A stretch of 64,000 nt of DNA from Mucilaginibacter sp. PAMB04168 (GTDB lineage: Bacteria > Bacteroidota > Bacteroidia > Sphingobacteriales > Sphingobacteriaceae), in NCBI RefSeq assembly GCF_039634365.2, contig NZ_CP155079.2:1-64000 (forward strand), given 5' to 3'. Positions 45,465 through 54,117 of the stretch are shown in pieces; the first letter of the stretch is position 1; every line of letters starts with the position of its first letter. The notes beneath the pieces are model-generated. The model searched no databases. It had not been told where the DNA came from and was given only the letters and a program-made list of their open reading frames with translations. A program made the translations under genes and the position numbers.

Positions 45465-45890
45465 TCAAAAAGATTTTAAGGCCAGATATTCGTTTTCTTT
45501 AGCCGTCATGAGCTGTTTGTCAGCAGGTTTCTTGTCTTTGTAGCCTAATAGGTGTAAAGCACCGTGTATAATAACGCGGTGCAGCTCAGTTTCGGGCGAA
45601 ACATTGAACTTGATAGCATTTTCCTGCGTACGTTCAACAGAAATGAATATATCACCGGTAATGGTGTCTGCTTTTTCTGAATTGTCAAACGTTACAATAT
45701 CCGTGTACGTATCGTGATTTAAATACTGCTGATTTATTTGCAGCAGGTATGCATCTGAGCATAAAATATAATTCAGCTCATTCAATCGGTAACCTTCAGC
45801 CGCGATAGTGTCTTTTATCCAGCGTTTAAGCGGTAACTTGTTCTTTAATTTATAGCCGGTGTCTTCAGTAAAAAAATGAATTGCAGCCAT
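45465..45890 (-). CDS. ybeY: rRNA maturation endonuclease YbeY
   Basis: 141 residues. Metal site VIIHGALHLLGYKDKKP (about 108-124): two His as in all YbeY, but the usual third ligand His (in GYDH) is Asp here (GYKD), as I recall for Bacteroidota members. It processes 16S rRNA ends. Its ATG is one base into the preceding gene's stop codon, so the two are translationally coupled. Third gene of a leftward unit with the DUF4175 and kinase-like proteins. Confidence 0.9.
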   Translation of the reverse strand: MAAIHFFTEDTGYKLKNKLPLKRWIKDTIAAEGYRLNELNYILCSDAYLLQINQQYLNHDTYTDIVTFDNSEKADTITGDIFISVERTQENAIKFNVSPETELHRVIIHGALHLLGYKDKKPADKQLMTAKENEYLALKSF

Positions 45891-46336
45891 TAAAATTTAA
45901 AGTGCAGTTCTACTTCATTGCCCTTGGAGTTAAACACGCACTGATCGGCCAGGTGCTTTAAAATAAACACGCCTCTTCCGGTTAACTTTTCCAGGTTTTC
46001 TTCTGCTGTTGGGTCGGGCAGGTGATTGTAATCAAAACCTTCGCCTTCATCAGTAATGGTCCAAACGGCCCTTTTGGCATCAACCTCGGCGTTTACAATA
46101 ACTTTTTTATTTGGATCCAATTTGTTGCCGTGCACAATAGCGTTTATAGCTGCCTCGTTAAGGCAGGTCATCATATTGGCAAAAGTATCTTCACTTATAC
46201 TAAACTTATCAGCAATTTCTTCAATCAGGTTTTCAAGCAAAGTGATGCTATCATACGTCGACGGAAGCTGCAGTGTGAACAGTTCCCCTGTTTGCACACT
46301 GTCGGGTTGTATGTTATTTGGCATTAAGTTGGTCAA
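45890..46336 (-). CDS. HATPase_c_2 (anti-sigma regulatory, RsbW-like) protein
   Basis: 148 residues. GHKL ATPase fold: MTCLNEAAINAIVHGNKLDP (N box, Asn and Glu, about 57-76), ITDEGEGFDYNHLPDP (G1 box, Asp and Gly), and LTGRGVFILKHLAD (G2 box). Such proteins are serine kinases of anti-anti-sigma factors or stand-alone regulators. No sigma factor or antagonist gene is adjacent. Overlaps the DUF4175 gene by 23 bases (11 if the second Met, 46324, is used) and ybeY by one. Confidence 0.82.
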   Translation of the reverse strand: MTNLMPNNIQPDSVQTGELFTLQLPSTYDSITLLENLIEEIADKFSISEDTFANMMTCLNEAAINAIVHGNKLDPNKKVIVNAEVDAKRAVWTITDEGEGFDYNHLPDPTAEENLEKLTGRGVFILKHLADQCVFNSKGNEVELHFKF

Positions 46337-49300
46337 AGTAACGTTTAATTTTTTGTTTATAGTATTGATTGAGCACCGATGGTACGGTCTGTATCTGTTC
46401 GGTTTGCTTAGCTTTCTGTTGCTGATAGCTTTGCAAAGCCTTTATATACCCCGGCGGTAAGTTTTTCCCTGCCTTGCTCTCTCTTTGCTTATCTTGTTCC
46501 CGTTCCTGCTCTGCTTTTTCGGCCTCTAACAACCGGGTTTGAATTTGCTGCTGTCTCTTTAACGATTCCTCCGTAATTTTCTTGTTTACGAGATCGCTTT
46601 CAGTTTGTTCCATTTCTCTGGAAATTTTGTCAAGGTTACCCGGTTTTCCGGTTCCATCCTTATTTTGCTGCCGGCTAATCTGCTCCAGTTGCTGCCTTAT
46701 TTGCTGCTGCTGTCTGGCCATACGTGCCATCTGCTCACTCAGGTTGTTACCCTCCCGGCCCTGTCCCTTGGCACTCTGTCCCTGGTTGCCTTGTTGTTGC
46801 ATCTGCTCACGCATTTTTTGCATATTTTGATTAAGCTGCTGCTGCATCTGGCTCAGTTGCGATAATGATTGTTGTTTCTTACCGCCCTTACTGCTGCTTT
46901 TACTCATGGCATTCTGCATATTCTCTAATGCCTCGCTCAACATCAGGGCCAAGTTATTCATGGCCGTCATGGCGTACTGCTGGTTGCGGTTAGCTTCGGG
47001 CGTACGGCGGTCGCCTAACAAATCGAGTGCACGGTCAATATTATCGTTAATGCCTTTAACCTCGGTATTCACAGCGCTCTGAATTTGTGGCACACGGCGG
47101 CTCAGAGCATATAAGCTATCCTCAGCCGTTTTTAAATTGTCCTTAATATCTTTTTGCCTCTGCGCAGTTTGCACATAGGCCGGATCATTGGCACTCATCC
47201 CTCTAAACGTTTGCATCACTTTCTCTTGTTCAAATGAACTGGATAACAGCACTTTCAATAACTCGCGTAACTGTTGTGCATTTACCTGGTTCTCTTGTTC
47301 CTCGCCTTCTTGCTGATCCTGCTGCATTTTTTGTGCCATTTGCTGCATTTGCTTAGCCGCCTGTTGCTGAGATTGTGCTGCTTTTGGGCGATTATTTTTT
47401 TGTAATTGTTCGCTGCTCTTCTCCATCTGCTGTTCTACAGCCGATTGTGCTTTTTCCGCTTTCTCAAAATTATTTTTCCGTTCAAGCTGCTCATTAGCCT
47501 TATCCAGCTCCTGCATGGCCTTTTTTACATCCTCAAAATCTTTTTTTATTTGATCCTGCTCTTTTTGCAGCTGTTCTTTATTGGCATCTGGCTGTTGTGT
47601 TTGCTCCGCCAGCTTTTCCTGGCGCTCGGCCAGTTTATTCAATTGAGCAATATTTTGATTCAGTTTTTGTTCAAACTCCAGTTGTTTATAAAGCTCCAGC
47701 ATACGGTCTAATTCCTTTTTTAAGGATTTATTATCGTTCTGCATTTTGGACAATTCGTTTCGGGTTCCTTCTTTCTGTTCCTTTTCCAAAAGCTCCTGAA
47801 GCCTCTTTAACATTTCCTGGGTCTTTTCATCCAGCACGTGGTTAAACAGGTCTTCCATTTCTTTCTGCTTCTGCTGCAGTTCGGCAGTTTGCTCCTGGTT
47901 TTCCTGGCGGTTGTAAAGGTCTTTCTTGTTTTCCGCCTGAATTTCTTTGACCAGGTCATTTAACTCTGCTTTTCTTTTAAGCAGATCTTCTACCTGTTTC
48001 TTTTCTTCGAAGCTTAACGCATTTTTGTTAAGCAACATTTGATTCAGCTTCTGTGCCTCGCGCTCAACCTGTCCGGCCAGTTTAATAGCCGATACCATTT
48101 TTTGCTTTACGGCTTGCGTGTTGGCGTTCAATTGCTCGTTTAATTCCTTCTCGGTAGGCGTTTGCAAAGTGTGCTCCGGGGTGCGTACTTTTTTAGGACC
48201 CGATACGGCATCATTATCAGCAACCTCAAAATAATAATTCACCTGGCTGCCGGGTTGAATGTTCAATTCACTTAAATTCCAAAAGTGAAAAAAGGTACTT
48301 TGTGTATTGCTCAAGTCGGCCTTTATAGATTTGCTAACAGATCTTGCTTTTGCGCCCGGAACGTTGGTAGTGTAATGGAAAGTTAACGACGAAAAACCAT
48401 GATCATCGCGTATGTCACCATTAAAATAAATGGCTTTGCTGCTAATAGAATCTTGCTTTTCCTGTAGGTTGATAGCCGGCATTTCATCGGCAATAACATT
48501 GACGTGGTAGCTGGCCGCATCCCCTTGCTGGTTGGCGTTGGCTAACGGCAGCAAACTGTACGTAGTGTTGTTCAGTATCCGTTCGCTATGCTCAACGGTG
48601 CCATTTTGTTGTGTCTTGAGCTTCGTTTTGTTTTGATTAAGGGTAAAAACTAACTCATCCGCGTGCTGTGTATGCAACTGCCATTTAACGGTTGTTCCGG
48701 CCGGAACGGTCAGATCTCCTGCATTGCTTAACTTTTCGTTGGCCTTGTGCAGGTAGGTAGGGTAAAACAGTTCTACATCAAAATGCATTAATGAGGGCTT
48801 TTGGTTTACCTGAATATGGTAGGGTTGCGATGTAAACCCATTTGCCGAAATACGAAATGTGGTATTTTGTTGCAAATTGGCAAACAGGTAATGAAAGCGC
48901 GACAAGTTTTCTTTATCGAGCTTAAAAGTGTTGTTGCCTGTTTCAATATAAACATTGGCAGGAAGCGCGTTGCCTTCAAGCTTGACATCCAACTTTAAAT
49001 CGTTGCCCTGCATAATTGCCAAAGAAGAATTTAACACAATAAACTTAAACGGGGACACAGGAGCAAAGTGCTCGTTGTGCCTTATAAGGCGCTTGGTGCT
49101 TTCTGTAAGTACGGATGGCGCAGCAAAAGCAATGATAACAATAGCTGCTACAGGAAACGCTACCCACTTTAAATACCTGTTATTTTGTTTAAGGTTGATG
49201 GCCGTAGGGAAGCTTACCGGGTTGAGCGTATTTATCTTTTGGTTAATGCTGGCCTCAATAAGCTGGCGATGCTGCTCGCTCTGTTCCGCTTGCTTTTTAA

Positions 49301-49649
49301 GCTGCAGGGTATTGAGCAATTTATCTTTCACATCGGTGAAATGTTCGCCTATAATAGCAGCAGCTTCATCGTGTGTAAGTGTTTTGCCTAATTTAAAGTA
49401 AGCAAATAATGAGGGAATAACCAGCCAAAACAGCAGCACCAGGTTTAACACAATAAACGCATAAAATAAAATGGTGCGCAGTAGTGTGTTGAAGTTGCCA
49501 AAATACTCAAGGAGGGTAATTGTAATGTAAGCCGTAAAAAGGCCGGCTCCTAAAAAAATAAGTCCGCGCAATAAACTATTAAGGTAATACTTCCGAATAA
49601 AAGCATTCACCCTATCAATTAAGATAATATAATTGTCTGACGCCTGCAT
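46314..49649 (-). CDS. DUF4175-like large membrane protein with long coiled coil
   Basis: 1,111 residues. Two N-terminal membrane helices (about 24-46 and 55-80), a third near 160-178, then a beta-rich extracytoplasmic region (about 185-500, FKFIVLNSSLAIMQGNDLKLD and several strand pairs). A very long Gln/Glu/Lys-rich coiled coil (about 510-1080) follows, with many EKQ, QQQ and MQQ runs (e.g. KQQSLSQLSQMQQQLNQNMQ). It matches DUF4175-type proteins, common in Bacteroidota, function unknown. First gene of the unit with an RsbW-like protein and ybeY; the end overlaps the next gene. Confidence 0.8.
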   Translation of the reverse strand: MQASDNYIILIDRVNAFIRKYYLNSLLRGLIFLGAGLFTAYITITLLEYFGNFNTLLRTILFYAFIVLNLVLLFWLVIPSLFAYFKLGKTLTHDEAAAIIGEHFTDVKDKLLNTLQLKKQAEQSEQHRQLIEASINQKINTLNPVSFPTAINLKQNNRYLKWVAFPVAAIVIIAFAAPSVLTESTKRLIRHNEHFAPVSPFKFIVLNSSLAIMQGNDLKLDVKLEGNALPANVYIETGNNTFKLDKENLSRFHYLFANLQQNTTFRISANGFTSQPYHIQVNQKPSLMHFDVELFYPTYLHKANEKLSNAGDLTVPAGTTVKWQLHTQHADELVFTLNQNKTKLKTQQNGTVEHSERILNNTTYSLLPLANANQQGDAASYHVNVIADEMPAINLQEKQDSISSKAIYFNGDIRDDHGFSSLTFHYTTNVPGAKARSVSKSIKADLSNTQSTFFHFWNLSELNIQPGSQVNYYFEVADNDAVSGPKKVRTPEHTLQTPTEKELNEQLNANTQAVKQKMVSAIKLAGQVEREAQKLNQMLLNKNALSFEEKKQVEDLLKRKAELNDLVKEIQAENKKDLYNRQENQEQTAELQQKQKEMEDLFNHVLDEKTQEMLKRLQELLEKEQKEGTRNELSKMQNDNKSLKKELDRMLELYKQLEFEQKLNQNIAQLNKLAERQEKLAEQTQQPDANKEQLQKEQDQIKKDFEDVKKAMQELDKANEQLERKNNFEKAEKAQSAVEQQMEKSSEQLQKNNRPKAAQSQQQAAKQMQQMAQKMQQDQQEGEEQENQVNAQQLRELLKVLLSSSFEQEKVMQTFRGMSANDPAYVQTAQRQKDIKDNLKTAEDSLYALSRRVPQIQSAVNTEVKGINDNIDRALDLLGDRRTPEANRNQQYAMTAMNNLALMLSEALENMQNAMSKSSSKGGKKQQSLSQLSQMQQQLNQNMQKMREQMQQQGNQGQSAKGQGREGNNLSEQMARMARQQQQIRQQLEQISRQQNKDGTGKPGNLDKISREMEQTESDLVNKKITEESLKRQQQIQTRLLEAEKAEQEREQDKQRESKAGKNLPPGYIKALQSYQQQKAKQTEQIQTVPSVLNQYYKQKIKRYFDQLNAK

Positions 49650-49947
49650 ACCAAATACTAAAGTAGTTAATATAAAGCTAAACGAAAATTAGAAAGCCGT
49701 TTATCTCAATCAAACTTAACTAAAACTAGTAATTATGTTGTTTATTGGTTAAGAGGTGCTGATAATTTGACAAGATTTAAGGGCGAAGTAGAATTTAACT
49801 GCATACCGCTTAAAACCAATCTATCCCACCAAACTAAACTTTGCCTTGTATTGTTGTTGCTTGACCATATAGTCATTTGATTTTAATAAAGCTAATTCAC
49901 AATTTATTAGCCTTTACTCGTTCAATTCATACTACCTCATTTTTATA

Positions 49948-51918
49948 ATGATAACAACGTACAGATATCTGTTAAAGCTTCAACTGTTACTGCTTTTATA
50001 CCTTTTTTCAGGATGTGCTGAAAACGCCGAGGCTAAATTATCTACAGCCAAGTTATTTGCCGACCATATGGTGTTACAACGAAACCAGGATGTTTACATA
50101 TGGGGATGGAGCACGCCAGAAGCTAATGTAGCTATTGCGTTTAACGGACAGGAAGCAACAGCTCAGGCTAATTCGAAAGGTAAATGGGTAATCTCCTTAA
50201 AACCTATGCAAGCAGGGGGGCCATACGTTATGTCTATCTCATCAGGCAATAACCGTATTTCCTACAAGGATGTGATGATAGGCGAGGTTTGGATCTGTTC
50301 GGGGCAGTCTAATATGCAATTCTTCTTAAATCAATCTAGTAATTACGATTCAGAACGTAAAAGCATAGGGGAATACGCTGTACGCCAGTTTTTAGTTCCT
50401 CAAAAGATGAGCCTCAATCCTGAAGAGGATTTATCTGCTGGTGAGTGGAAAAATGCTGACCCTAAAAGCGTGGGTTATTTCAGTGCAGTAGGGTACATTT
50501 TTGCTAAACAACTAGCGCAAAAGCTACATGTTGCCGTGGGAATAATTAATAGTAGCTGGGGCTCATCGCAAGCAGAGTGTTGGATAAGCAAAGAGGCCAT
50601 GCTAAATGATGCTACTTTAAAACCAGTTGTACAAAAGCAACCCAATAATTGGGAAGAAATTAAGCAGAATATAGATAAGGAGACCAAAGCCTACGTTTAT
50701 AATAACGCAAAAGCAGCACTTTTTAACGCAGCAAAATTGGCTGCAAACCCACCCTCATTTTTTGATAAATGGAGAACCGGGAGCATTGGTGCATGGCAAT
50801 GGCAAAACAAGCTTGCCGCTTTCAGAGGAACGGGGTTTATGCAAAGAACCATTAGGCTTAACAGCGGCAGCGAAGCAAAACCCTCAACATTAAGCTTAGG
50901 GGAAACAGATGCCGACATGGAAATTTTTATTAATGGCAAATCCGTTTTTAGTGGAGCATTACCTAAAAATAAGCCATTGCAATTACCTGCCGGTATATGG
51001 AACCCAGGTGCAAACAACTTGCTGCTGCATTTAAAGTCAGACCAAAAAGACCCCTGGTGGTTTGGTTTTGGTATTAATGGTGATGCTAAGAATACTTACA
51101 TCAAATTTGCTGACACAACTTTAAGTCTTAACGATTACTTATGGAAGCTCATGCCCGACTTTGGTAAGCCTTACCATATAGAGCCAACACCCAACAACAC
51201 CGTAAACACGGTATTTAACGGAATGGTTAATCCTTTGACACCATTATCAATTGCTGGGGTGATCTGGTATCAGGGTGAGGCTAACGCGCAAAGAGCATTA
51301 CAGTATCGTACTGTTTTTCCGTTGCTTATTAATGATTGGCGCAAACATTGGAAAAAGGATATCCCCTTTGTTTATGTACAAATGCCATCTTTTGGTTTAA
51401 TGAAAAAGGGTGATCAGGAAAGCCAGTGGGCAGAATTGAGGGAGGCGCAAAGGTTGGCCTTAAGTTTACCTAATACGGGTATGGCCGTTACTTATGATGT
51501 GGGCGACCCTTTAAATCTGCATCCCGCAAACAAGTTTCCGGTGGGAATGCGCCTTGCCAGCACAGCGCTTAAATTGGTTTACCACATCGCCGGCTTTTAT
51601 TCGAGTCCGGTGTTTAAGTCGGCAGAAGTAAAAGGGGGACAGGTTATCATAAGCTTTACAAACCCTGAGGATAAGTTGGTGATTAAAGACGGGGAACCAC
51701 TTAAAGGTTTTGAGTTAGCCGGGCAAGACCATCGGTTTTATCCGGCAAACGCCGAAATTAGTAATAACAAGGTTAGCGTTCAGTGTAACGAGGTGAAGAC
51801 GCCTAAGTTTGTGCGTTACGCCTGGGGCAACTCACCCATAGACGCTAATCTTTTTACAAACAGGAATCTTCCCGTCAGCCCTTTTAAAGACAATATTGTT
51901 GAAGGTTTAACACAATAA
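49948..51918 (+). CDS. Sialate O-acetylesterase-like SGNH hydrolase
   Basis: 656 residues with an N-terminal lipoprotein-like signal (ending LFSGC, Cys about 23). A beta domain (about 30-105) precedes the esterase: EVWICSGQSNMQFFLNQ with the Ser nucleophile in GQSNM (about 118), the Trp-rich GVIWYQGEANAQ (about 437), and the late catalytic Asp and His region (DVGDPLNLHPANKFPVG). A jelly-roll or accessory domain is inserted in the middle (about 270-390). It removes acetyl groups from sialic acids or plant glycans. Single gene with no recognised terminator. Confidence 0.85.
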   Translation: MITTYRYLLKLQLLLLLYLFSGCAENAEAKLSTAKLFADHMVLQRNQDVYIWGWSTPEANVAIAFNGQEATAQANSKGKWVISLKPMQAGGPYVMSISSGNNRISYKDVMIGEVWICSGQSNMQFFLNQSSNYDSERKSIGEYAVRQFLVPQKMSLNPEEDLSAGEWKNADPKSVGYFSAVGYIFAKQLAQKLHVAVGIINSSWGSSQAECWISKEAMLNDATLKPVVQKQPNNWEEIKQNIDKETKAYVYNNAKAALFNAAKLAANPPSFFDKWRTGSIGAWQWQNKLAAFRGTGFMQRTIRLNSGSEAKPSTLSLGETDADMEIFINGKSVFSGALPKNKPLQLPAGIWNPGANNLLLHLKSDQKDPWWFGFGINGDAKNTYIKFADTTLSLNDYLWKLMPDFGKPYHIEPTPNNTVNTVFNGMVNPLTPLSIAGVIWYQGEANAQRALQYRTVFPLLINDWRKHWKKDIPFVYVQMPSFGLMKKGDQESQWAELREAQRLALSLPNTGMAVTYDVGDPLNLHPANKFPVGMRLASTALKLVYHIAGFYSSPVFKSAEVKGGQVIISFTNPEDKLVIKDGEPLKGFELAGQDHRFYPANAEISNNKVSVQCNEVKTPKFVRYAWGNSPIDANLFTNRNLPVSPFKDNIVEGLTQ

Positions 51919-52093
51919 AATAAGCCGTAATAATAACCGCAGTGGTTAACTGCCGTTAATTAATGTTATAAATTATTTACTTGCACTTGCCAATCTGGGC
52001 TTATAAAGTATGGGTAGACTTTCATTCTATCCCTTTATTAAAACAACAAAGTTCTACCAGATTGCAGTAGGACATCATGCTGAAGTAATCATT

Positions 52094-52870
52094 TTAAAAC
52101 AGGCCCTCTATCAGATGCAGATAAAAGGATTGTTGGTTGGGCTTAAGGTTAGTGGACACTACGTCAGTTTCTTTCCCGAATATACCCTTACGACCCCGGA
52201 CCGAAAGTGTTTCGGTACCATGCTGGTCCGTTATAACATTATTCACATTCCCTAATATGTCTGTAGTGCTTTTGATGGTTGCGATAACCTGTCCATGGCT
52301 GTCTGCCACTTCCTTTATACGGTTACCTAATATATCCATCCTGCTTTTCACCGTCATTCGCGATCCATCATATCCGATAATTTCCTTTGTTTCATTTCCG
52401 AATATATCTTTGGAGGTCTTTAGTGTAGTGGTTTCACTATCTGTAGTGACTGTCTTTATACGGTTACCAAAAATATCGTTGGATATTTTAATTGTTGCAG
52501 TAGGTTGCCCGTTCTCTGAAACTAATAGTATTTTGTTTCCAAAAATATCAGTAGAACTTTTAACCACTTTAATTTCCTTGCCGTCACCATCCGTACCTTT
52601 CAGGATCTTATTTCCGAAAATATCGGTCGATTGTTTGAATGTTTTAACATCCTTACCGTCCCCATCTGAGGTTGTGACAATCTTGTTCCCGAAAATGTCT
52701 GTTTTTTTGGTGACTGTGTATTCGGTTCTTCCCTGGCTGTTAGTATAGGTGGTTATGGTGTCGCCAAAAATGTTTACCCTGGAGCTGGTTGAATATTGTT
52801 GCCCGTATGCGGTGGTAAGCCCCATCATGAGCAAGAAAGTAAACGCGAGTTTGGCAGGTAGATAATTCAT
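52094..52870 (-). CDS. Secreted DIFGN tandem-repeat protein
   Basis: 258 residues. Signal peptide (about 1-23, cut after AYGQ). The mature protein is nine repeats of 23-25 residues, each starting [DNG]I[FL]G[NDK] at residues 33, 58, 83, 108, 132, 155, 179, 204 and 229, with a Gly/Asp turn near the middle (DGDGK) and a Lys/Thr strand at the end. The period suggests a beta-solenoid or stacked beta-hairpins. I recognise no named family. The repeat also shows at DNA level (about 75-base period, ttccgaaaatatc cores). Next to the island-bearing tRNA-Pro. Confidence 0.7.
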   Translation of the reverse strand: MNYLPAKLAFTFLLMMGLTTAYGQQYSTSSRVNIFGDTITTYTNSQGRTEYTVTKKTDIFGNKIVTTSDGDGKDVKTFKQSTDIFGNKILKGTDGDGKEIKVVKSSTDIFGNKILLVSENGQPTATIKISNDIFGNRIKTVTTDSETTTLKTSKDIFGNETKEIIGYDGSRMTVKSRMDILGNRIKEVADSHGQVIATIKSTTDILGNVNNVITDQHGTETLSVRGRKGIFGKETDVVSTNLKPNQQSFYLHLIEGLF

Positions 52871-53246
52871 AAGGTACTTTGGTTGTATTTACGACTGTTT
52901 TACTTCAGCATGGTTTAATTGGAATATGAGGAATTAACCACCTATTTTAGGAATGACTGATCACTTGTTCCGCAACAACATGATTACACAAATTATCTTA
53001 TTTACTCAATCATTTAAAGTCACATGCACCAGTTACTGTTACACACCAGTAACTTGAACAATAACAATTTGCAAAACACTTTTTCATGTGTTGCTTAAAC
53101 TTATATATTTGCAGTCCCAACATTGTTGCCCTTTATTATACTCTAGTGTTGGGAATGAAGTTCTTTCTATTAAACGAAGTCTAAAGCTTAAAAATGGCGA
53201 TATCGCAAGGTATTAAGATGGAATAGAATAGAAGATGAGTAATCTT
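52871..53246. other. Gene-free stretch with a promoter-like box before tRNA-Pro
   Basis: No gene is supportable. TATATTTG (53104-53111) matches TAnnTTTG on the plus strand and could start the tRNA-Pro transcript. An inverted repeat tcccaaca (53115-53122) / tgttggga (53147-53154) follows. A leftward 77-codon frame (53181-53414) reads across the tRNA and is spurious. Confidence 0.4.
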
Positions 53247-53320
53247 CGGGATGTAGCGTAGCCCGGTATCGCGCCAGCATGGGGTGCTGGAGGTCGTAGG
53301 TTCAAATCCTGCCATCCCGA
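53247..53320 (+). tRNA. tRNA-Pro (GGG), island attachment target
   Basis: 74 bases. Acceptor CGGGATG / CATCCCG with discriminator A, D-arm GCGTAGCCCGGTATCGCG, anticodon stem CCAGC / GCTGG with loop ATGGGGT (anticodon GGG), T-arm GTAGG-TTCAAAT-CCTGC. No encoded CCA. The 3' half is the left att of the adjoining island. Confidence 0.94.
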
Positions 53321-53324
53321 CTAA
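53278..53324 (+). repeat. Left attachment repeat (inside tRNA-Pro)
   Basis: Matches 59682-59728 with one mismatch (G at 53283, C at 59687); the last 41 bases (53284-53324) are identical. Includes the 3' half of the anticodon arm, the T-arm and the acceptor end. Confidence 0.9.
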
Positions 53325-53446
53325 AATAAGAGCATATTTAAGAGGTTTTAGGACTGATTGAGTATGCTTTTTTTGTTTGTTATCGGCCAAGTTGACCTCT
53401 TTGTTGACCTTCATGTTGACCTTCTATTGTCATAACTCAATCAGTT

Positions 53447-54117
53447 ATGGCTACCATAGCAGTAGTTTTAAAGACCAAACAGAAACTTTCAAACGGCGAA
53501 TTTGCTGTCGCCTTAAGAGTGACTCATGACAGACATAGCCGTTTTATTGTCATCAACACATTATTAACAGACCAATCATTGAAACTGCGTTGTCGGACAG
53601 AGGAATGGAAACCGGCAGAAGCGGAAGACAATGGTTTGGGCCGTTTTCGTAAGACTTTCAAAGGATATAAAGAGTGCAATGCTATATTGGAAACTAAGCT
53701 TGCCGAAGCACACAAAATCCTTCGAAGATATGAAAGTGAAGGAATAGCATTTGATTTCATTCAATTTGAGACAGATCTCAAGAGGAAAGAAGAAGCAATC
53801 TTAAAGAAGGAGACAAATAAGTCGACAGGTGAAATATCTCTACAGGACAATTACACGCAGCAGATTCAAATTTTGGAAGAACAAGGTCGTGTTGGATTAG
53901 CTGGGCTGTATTTGGAAGTACAGCTTATTCTAAAGAAGTTTAAGCCTGATATCTGGCTTTCTGATATAAATATCCGTTTCCTTGAAAGCTTTGAATATTG
54001 GATGCGTAATCAGCGAGGTAATAAGGACACTACTATTAGTGTTAAGATGCGTAATCTGCAAAGAGTGATTAACCAAGCGATTGACGATAAGTTATTCAAT
54101 CCTGAATATGGTGAGAC
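53447..54117 (+). pseudogene. Tyrosine recombinase (site-specific integrase), 3'-truncated
   Basis: About 224 codons of a Bacteroidota integrase. The N-terminal arm-binding domain is seen (about 5-95, VVLKTKQKLSNGEFAVALRV, LLTDQSLKLRCRTEEW), followed by the SAM-like core-binding domain (about 145-225, LSDINIRFLESFEYWMRNQ, KMRNLQRVINQAIDDKLFNPEY). The catalytic domain with the R-H-R-Y residues is gone. The frame stays open to 54280, but from 54118 on the DNA is the 3' end of the convergent Kelch gene, so that part is a chance extension. Inactivated island integrase. Confidence 0.85.

Noticed and set aside
46582..47845. Long Leu/Cys-rich rightward frames
   Set aside because: Mirror images of the Gln-rich coiled coil of the DUF4175 gene.
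52010..52255. 81-codon rightward frame
   Set aside because: Overlaps the clearly real DIFGN repeat gene on the other strand and has no recognisable features.
53181..53414. Leftward 77-codon frame containing MAGFEPTTSSTPCWRD
   Set aside because: It is the antisense translation of tRNA-Pro, a well-known false protein.
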